Positions 40,543 through 44,473 of a stretch of DNA of 44,473 nt are shown piece by piece. Numbering within the stretch: the first letter of the stretch is position 1; each line of letters begins with the position of its first letter. The translations under genes were made by a program, and so were the position numbers. The notes beneath the pieces were generated by a model. The model was not told the origin of the DNA, ran no database searches, and worked only from the letters and a program-made list of their open reading frames with translations. This stretch comes from an uncultured Desulfobulbaceae bacterium (GTDB lineage: Bacteria > Desulfobacterota > Desulfobulbia > Desulfobulbales > Desulfocapsaceae), in contig CALENA010000048.1 of the NCBI GenBank assembly GCA_937910875.1, forward strand, positions 1 through 44,473. The letters are read 5' to 3'.

Positions 40543-40558
40543 AGCAACATGTGTGCCA
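40543..40558 (-). promoter_or_regulatory. Sigma-54 (-24/-12) promoter of the split-Soret cytochrome gene
   Basis: On the minus strand TGGCACACATGTTGCT carries the invariant GG (-24) and GC (-12) with exactly 12 bases between them and a consensus TTGC element. Transcription would start near 40532, about 137 bases before the ATG. Confidence 0.85.
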
Positions 40559-40637
40559 GTCCCGTGAATTACGGTTTATCGTTATGATCTACAAGGGGTT
40601 TGTGTGATTTTGCTGTGGGGAGAGTCAGGTCGCAGGT

Positions 40638-40690
40638 GTTACCAGATAAACTCAAACAGCTTAGCGGCTGTTACTCACGGGTAACCAGAT
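40638..40690 (-). promoter_or_regulatory. Probable upstream activator sites for the sigma-54 promoter
   Basis: Two near-identical 10-mers, GTTACCAGAT (40638-40647) and GTAACCAGAT (40681-40690), lie 43 bp apart, about four helical turns. The second overlaps an inverted repeat GTTAC/GTAAC (40670-40685). Seen from the promoter they are centred near -110 and -153, the usual place for an enhancer-binding protein. Role inferred. Confidence 0.5.
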
Positions 40691-40790
40691 GCGCTGCGGC
40701 AGTCTTGCAGGAAAACGATTGGGATAGAGCAGGTGAAAGGGGGAGAAATCACGACACTCATCATGGAGTCAGCTGAGTATCGTGGCCAGT

Positions 40791-41729
40791 TCAGGAAAAT
40801 CTGAGGCTGGCCCTGTAACTGTCCATACAGGCCATGGCGCCGTGGGGCAAGGTCAGGTTGTTGGGGATGTGACCTGCAGGGAAGTTGCCCCAGACCGGAA
40901 GGGCAAGCGGGGCGGTGAGCTCCAGGATTCGACGCCAGATCTGTTCGTGGAAGCGGTATCGTTCAAGATCATCTGGAACTTGATTTCCCATGAAATCGCC
41001 AAGGATGATGCCGTTTATCTTGTTAAAGACCCCGGCCAGATAGAGTTGCATGAGCATGCGGTCAATGCGGTAGAGGGGTTCGGTCACCTCTTCGAGGAAG
41101 AGAATCGTGTCGGGCCAGTCGGGGCAATAAGGGGTGCCGAGCAGGCTCACCAGGCTGCTCAGGTTGCCACCGATCAGGCGACCGTTCACTTCATCTCCGC
41201 CGCGCAGGATTTCGAGATTTCGGGGAGAGGTGATCTCTTTCTGCCATTTTCCGCCCAGGCAGGCAAAAAACCGTTCCAGGCTTCCCAGTGAGCATTGGCC
41301 AAGGGTGGTCAGGACGGGACCGTGCAGACTGATCATCCCGGTCTGCTGAAAGAGAAGGGTATGGAGGATGGTGATATCTGAAAAACCGATCAGGAACTTG
41401 GCCTTGCCGGCCGGCAAATTAAAGTCGAGCAAAGGGGCCAGGCGCAGGCAGCCGTAACCGCCCCGCAGGGCCATGATTGCCCTCACCTCATCGTCATTCC
41501 ACAGCCGCTGCAATTCCTGGCTGCGGCCGGAATCGCTGTCGGCCAGATAGCCGGTGCCTGGCCACAGATCCCGGGGGAAGCGGGGTTCATACCCCATTTC
41601 ATGAAGGATGGAGAGCCCTGTCTCAAAGTCACGGGTATCTGGGATCTGACCGGCCGGGGCAACGATCCCGATGACATCGCCCCGTTGGAGCGGGGCAGGG
41701 AAGCGGGGTTGGATCATCTGTGAACTCAT
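40791..41729 (-). CDS. ldcA: LD-carboxypeptidase (peptidase S66)
   Basis: 312 residues. GDVIGIVAPAG opens the protein; the nucleophile serine is in IGFSDIT, the glutamate in LFLEEV and the histidine in GHIPNNLTLPHG, completing the Ser-Glu-His triad of S66 enzymes. It cuts the L,D bond of tetrapeptides during peptidoglycan recycling in the cytoplasm. No signal peptide is seen. The ATG overlaps the coaX stop by four bases; an in-frame ATG five codons on is possible. Confidence 0.93.
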   Translation of the reverse strand: MSSQMIQPRFPAPLQRGDVIGIVAPAGQIPDTRDFETGLSILHEMGYEPRFPRDLWPGTGYLADSDSGRSQELQRLWNDDEVRAIMALRGGYGCLRLAPLLDFNLPAGKAKFLIGFSDITILHTLLFQQTGMISLHGPVLTTLGQCSLGSLERFFACLGGKWQKEITSPRNLEILRGGDEVNGRLIGGNLSSLVSLLGTPYCPDWPDTILFLEEVTEPLYRIDRMLMQLYLAGVFNKINGIILGDFMGNQVPDDLERYRFHEQIWRRILELTAPLALPVWGNFPAGHIPNNLTLPHGAMACMDSYRASLRFS

Positions 41730-42532
41730 GATGTTTCCTGTCTGTATGTCAGTTCATGGATGAGCCGCAGACCCTTCAGGGTCAACAGAGAGTCGATGAC
41801 GTTGATCCCCTTGGCATACGGGCTGATCAACTGGGCCATTCCTCCTGTGGCAATGACCTGCAACTCGTCACTGGTGTGTCTCATTTCGACCGCTATCTTG
41901 GCCAGGAGACCATCAATCAGGCATCCGTAACCGTGCAGGATACCACTGCGCATGGCCTTGACGGTTGAGGTGCCAATCACGCTCTCCGGTGGAGTACTGA
42001 TGTCGATGCGAGGCAACTTGGCCGTGCGTGCAGCCAGGGCATCCAGAGAGATGGCAATGCCGGGCAGGATCGCCCCACCCAGATATGAGCAGTCTTTGCT
42101 CACACAGTCAAAGGTGATGGCCGTGCCAAAGTCGATGATCACCAGATCCTGGCGATATTGATGCCAGGCGGCAATTGCATTCACCAGGCGGTCGGCACCC
42201 ACTTCGTCTGGCTGGTCGACCAGGATCTTGATCAAGCCGCGCAGGCTGTCGGCCGAGACCACCAGAGGAGGATTTATAAGCGAAGAGCTGAAGTATTTCT
42301 CGCAGCAGGAAACCCAGGCCGTCTCCAGAGTCGGGACTACACTGGCAATAACAATATTGCTGATCTCGCGTTGGTCGATCCCGACCATAGAGAACAGGGC
42401 GTGATAGCGCAGGGCCAATTCGTCGGCGGAGCGGTCACGGTCGGAATTGAGCCGCCAGTGACCCAGAAGATGACCGTCCCGGTAAAGACCGCTGACCGTG
42501 TGTGAGTTGCCGATATCAACTACAAAAAGCAT
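41726..42532 (-). CDS. coaX: Type III pantothenate kinase
   Basis: 268 residues. DIGNSHTVSGLY near the start is the phosphate-binding motif of the ASKHA fold; VGADRLVNAIAA, IIDFGTAITFDCVS and the late VIATGGMAQLI are type III markers. It makes the first committed step of CoA synthesis, phosphorylating pantothenate, which PanC in this window produces. Type III enzymes need K+ or NH4+ and are not inhibited by CoA. It is first of the coaX-ldcA pair on the minus strand and divergent from cutA. Confidence 0.95.
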   Translation of the reverse strand: MLFVVDIGNSHTVSGLYRDGHLLGHWRLNSDRDRSADELALRYHALFSMVGIDQREISNIVIASVVPTLETAWVSCCEKYFSSSLINPPLVVSADSLRGLIKILVDQPDEVGADRLVNAIAAWHQYRQDLVIIDFGTAITFDCVSKDCSYLGGAILPGIAISLDALAARTAKLPRIDISTPPESVIGTSTVKAMRSGILHGYGCLIDGLLAKIAVEMRHTSDELQVIATGGMAQLISPYAKGINVIDSLLTLKGLRLIHELTYRQETS

Positions 42533-42652
42533 GATTCACCTGCAGGAAAAAAATCATTTCTCTCAGAAAAAAAATAATGTGTGTGGTACACTATACTGGA
42601 TGTCCATAAGATCAACAACGGGAGAGTCTCATCTGTATCTGGAGGTACACGA

Positions 42653-42970
42653 ATGGAACCGATTCTAGTTCAGACAAGCTTTGGCGAGAGAGAAGATGCC
42701 ATGAAGATCGCCAAGCTTCTGTTGGAAAAACGATTAATTGCCTGCGCCCAGATCACCGGCCCGGGAACCAGTCTCTATTGGTGGCAGGGAAAAATAGAAT
42801 ATGCCGATGAACTTATCCTGGTTATGAAGAGCAGCCGGGCCTGTTATGCCGAACTGGAGGAGATTATCCTTGAACATCATCCCTATGAGACCCCAGAAAT
42901 TCTTGCTGTTTCAGTCAGTCAGGGCAACAGTGCCTATCTGGGCTGGTTGGCCGGTGAACTGAAATCATGA
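42653..42970 (+). CDS. cutA: CutA1 divalent-cation tolerance protein
   Basis: 105 residues from the ATG at 42653, following CTGGAGG; a longer frame from 42581 has no support. VQTSFGEREDAMKIAKLLLEKRLIACAQI and the SLYWWQGKIE strand, followed by ELEEIILEHHPYETPEI, are the whole CutA1 trimer fold. The protein is a small stable cytoplasmic trimer whose metal role is debated. It overlaps the next gene by four bases (ATGA), so the two are coupled. Confidence 0.95.
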   Translation: MEPILVQTSFGEREDAMKIAKLLLEKRLIACAQITGPGTSLYWWQGKIEYADELILVMKSSRACYAELEEIILEHHPYETPEILAVSVSQGNSAYLGWLAGELKS

Positions 42971-43170
42971 GCGAAGAGAAGAAGAAAAACTACCGGCGTC
43001 GAAAATTGGGTGAGTATACCTGTCATTGCTGCAAGAAAGCACTGCCCTATTGCCTGAGCTGTCCCTGTGGTTTCATGATCTGTGAAGAGTGTTTCAAGGA
43101 GAATCTCTGGGGGATCAGCAATGGCCCGACCTGGATCTGTCCCGACTGTGAACGGATTCGAATGACCTGA
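42967..43170 (+). CDS. Cysteine-rich small zinc-binding protein
   Basis: 67 residues. After a basic, lysine/arginine-rich start (EEKKKNYRRRKLGEYT), ten cysteines follow: CHCC at 19-22, CLSCPC, ICEEC and a final CPDC. This could hold two zinc ions in a treble-clef or RING-like fold. No catalytic residues are evident. It is translationally coupled to cutA, and metal handling or storage is possible but unproven. Nothing of known family is recognised. Confidence 0.75.
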   Translation: MSEEKKKNYRRRKLGEYTCHCCKKALPYCLSCPCGFMICEECFKENLWGISNGPTWICPDCERIRMT

Positions 43171-43260
43171 AGAGGTCTGTGAAGATGGGAGGCAGGTTTG
43201 GTCTGGACGGACTGGACTGTAAGCCGATCCAATAAGAATTTTCCGGAGGTCAAATCATAG

Positions 43261-44346
43261 ATGCACAATAATACCGTAGAAAAGACACAACTATTCTTGA
43301 ACCGTGCGATGCTGCTGGCTGTCCTGATCGGGCTGTATTTTACCTCCTGGGTCAATTATCTCCTTTTTCACACCCTGGCAGAACTGTTCAGTATTGTGGT
43401 GGCGTTTTCGCTTTCCATGATTGCCTGGAACTCAAAGAGATATATCCGGAACCCCTATCTTCTGTTTATCGGTATAGCCTATCTGTTTATTGGCGTGCTC
43501 GACCTGCTGCACACCCTGTCATATCAGGGCATGCCAATTTTTGCTGAGTATGGTTATTGCGCCAATCAACTGTGGATCGGGGCCCGCTACCTTGAAAGTG
43601 TTACACTGCTGCTGGCCTTTTTCTTTCTCCGCGGCGACAGACTGCCCAGGGTCAACCTGGTGTTTGCAATTTACACGGTGATCACCGCTCTTTTCATTGC
43701 CACCATCTTCTACTGGAGAATATTCCCTGTCTGTTTTGATGAGACACAGGGCCAGACTCCGTTTAAAATAATCAGTGAAAGTATCATCTGTCTGATCCTG
43801 GTGGCGGCCATTTTCCTTCTGCGGGAAAACAGAGATCGGTTTGACCAGAAGATCTATCCTCTGCTTTTCTGGTCGTTGGTCTGTACCATTATTTCCGAGT
43901 TGTCCTTTGCCATTTATATCAGCAACTATGGTTTGTCCAACATGGTCGGCCATTATTTCAAGATTTTTTCATTCCTGCTTATTTATTGGGCCATCATCAA
44001 GACAGGCATTGAAAAACCCTTTGAATTAACCTTTCTCGAGCTTGACAGGACCAACCGGAAACTCAGTAATGAAATTGAAGTACGAAAGAAGACCCAGCAG
44101 GAAAAAGAGCAGTTGATTGAGCGGTTAACAAAGGCCCTGGATGAAATCAAAACCCTGGAGGGAATTCTGCCCATCTGCATGCACTGCAAGAAAATCCGTG
44201 ATGACAAGGGGTACTGGAAACAGATCGAAAACTATATCCATGAACACACAGAAGTCGAATTCAGCCACGGAATCTGCCCTGACTGCCTGACGGCCCATTA
44301 TCCTGAATTTGCCGATGATATCATAAAGAAAACAGTTGAGAAATAA
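43261..44346 (+). CDS. MASE3 membrane sensor with C-terminal CxxC module
   Basis: 361 residues after CGGAGGT. About seven hydrophobic segments between residues 10 and 255 form a MASE3 sensor (WNSKRYIRNPYLLFIGIAYLF, LDLLHTLSYQGMPIF). A coiled coil follows (265-300), then a short cysteine module: ILPICMHCKKIRDDKGYW and HGICPDCLTAHYPEF. MASE3 usually feeds a GGDEF, kinase or PAS domain; none is present. The cysteine module recurs at the ends of deltaproteobacterial response regulators and kinases, as I recall it, and may bind metal. The output of this protein is not known. The 127 bases after its stop hold no gene. Confidence 0.85.
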   Translation: MHNNTVEKTQLFLNRAMLLAVLIGLYFTSWVNYLLFHTLAELFSIVVAFSLSMIAWNSKRYIRNPYLLFIGIAYLFIGVLDLLHTLSYQGMPIFAEYGYCANQLWIGARYLESVTLLLAFFFLRGDRLPRVNLVFAIYTVITALFIATIFYWRIFPVCFDETQGQTPFKIISESIICLILVAAIFLLRENRDRFDQKIYPLLFWSLVCTIISELSFAIYISNYGLSNMVGHYFKIFSFLLIYWAIIKTGIEKPFELTFLELDRTNRKLSNEIEVRKKTQQEKEQLIERLTKALDEIKTLEGILPICMHCKKIRDDKGYWKQIENYIHEHTEVEFSHGICPDCLTAHYPEFADDIIKKTVEK

Positions 44347-44473
44347 AGTCGAGACCTTTAGAAGAGGCAACCCGGATCATCATGTCTCAATTGTCTTGAT
44401 GCATTATGAAAGTTTCATTGATCCACTCCCGCAACAGATGCTCATCATTCTGAAAAGAGAGCTCCGGAAAGAC

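Noticed and set aside
44404-44473. Further family A copy at the window end
   Set aside because: Only GAAAGTTTCAT resembles the arm and with an extra base; the sequence that follows does not match the core.

Overview
This 44.5 kb window is an ordinary, gene-dense chromosomal segment of a Gram-negative bacterium. The gene content points to a sulfate-reducing or sulfur-metabolising member of the Desulfobacterota, probably Desulfobulbales-like. The clues are a Tat-exported split-Soret-type cytochrome c, a rhodanese/persulfide-dioxygenase-like protein, a LeuC of about 430 residues, a fused prephenate dehydratase-ACT-prephenate dehydrogenase, and two diguanylate cyclases with Cache-type sensor regions. 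That placement is inferred from family distribution; there is no rRNA marker in the window. I see no prophage, CRISPR array, transposase gene or plasmid function.

Layout. 1-3.9 kb: tRNA-His with promoter and terminator, a zinc-ribbon protein, a 45-residue membrane protein, the aromatic amino acid fusion enzyme and an SH3-domain periplasmic protein, all on the minus strand. 4.2-8.7 kb: rhodanese/MBL protein, then the lower-ligand and nucleotide-loop genes of cobalamin synthesis (cobC-cobU-cobT-cobS), split by a MITE-like element. 9-11 kb: a secreted orphan and xseA. 11.6-15.3 kb: TPR membrane protein, panC, a diguanylate cyclase and panD packed head to tail. 15.4-18.9 kb: recD2, a PPC/DUF296 protein and a DarP homologue. 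18.9-20.6 kb: metF-folE2 (folate/one-carbon). 21-24.3 kb: a 55-residue zinc-ribbon protein, an M23 peptidase and RNase G. 24.5-29.1 kb: small membrane protein, GT2 glycosyltransferase, an SPL-like radical SAM protein, ssb and a DnaJ-type chaperone. 29.3-31.1 kb: leuC-leuD. 31.4-36.7 kb: an orphan YejA-type binding protein, a PstS-like binding protein directly abutting a second diguanylate cyclase, and tsaE. 36.8-39.2 kb: a YcaO-TPR protein and gmhB. 39.6-42.5 kb: split-Soret cytochrome behind a strong sigma-54 promoter, ldcA and coaX. 42.6-44.3 kb: cutA, a small zinc protein and a MASE3 protein.

Pathways. panC, panD and coaX serve pantothenate/CoA synthesis; cobC/U/T/S complete the cobalamin nucleotide loop; metF and folE2 serve folate chemistry. 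Regulatory themes are c-di-GMP (two cyclases with intact GGDEF and I-site motifs) and sigma-54 control of an electron-transfer protein.

The most unusual non-coding content is a set of dispersed intergenic repeats. One is a 107-bp near-perfect palindrome present twice, with its core inverted and three fully compensated arm substitutions. A second is a family of about 95 bp with three copies and a fragment. Two further single MITE-like elements are present.
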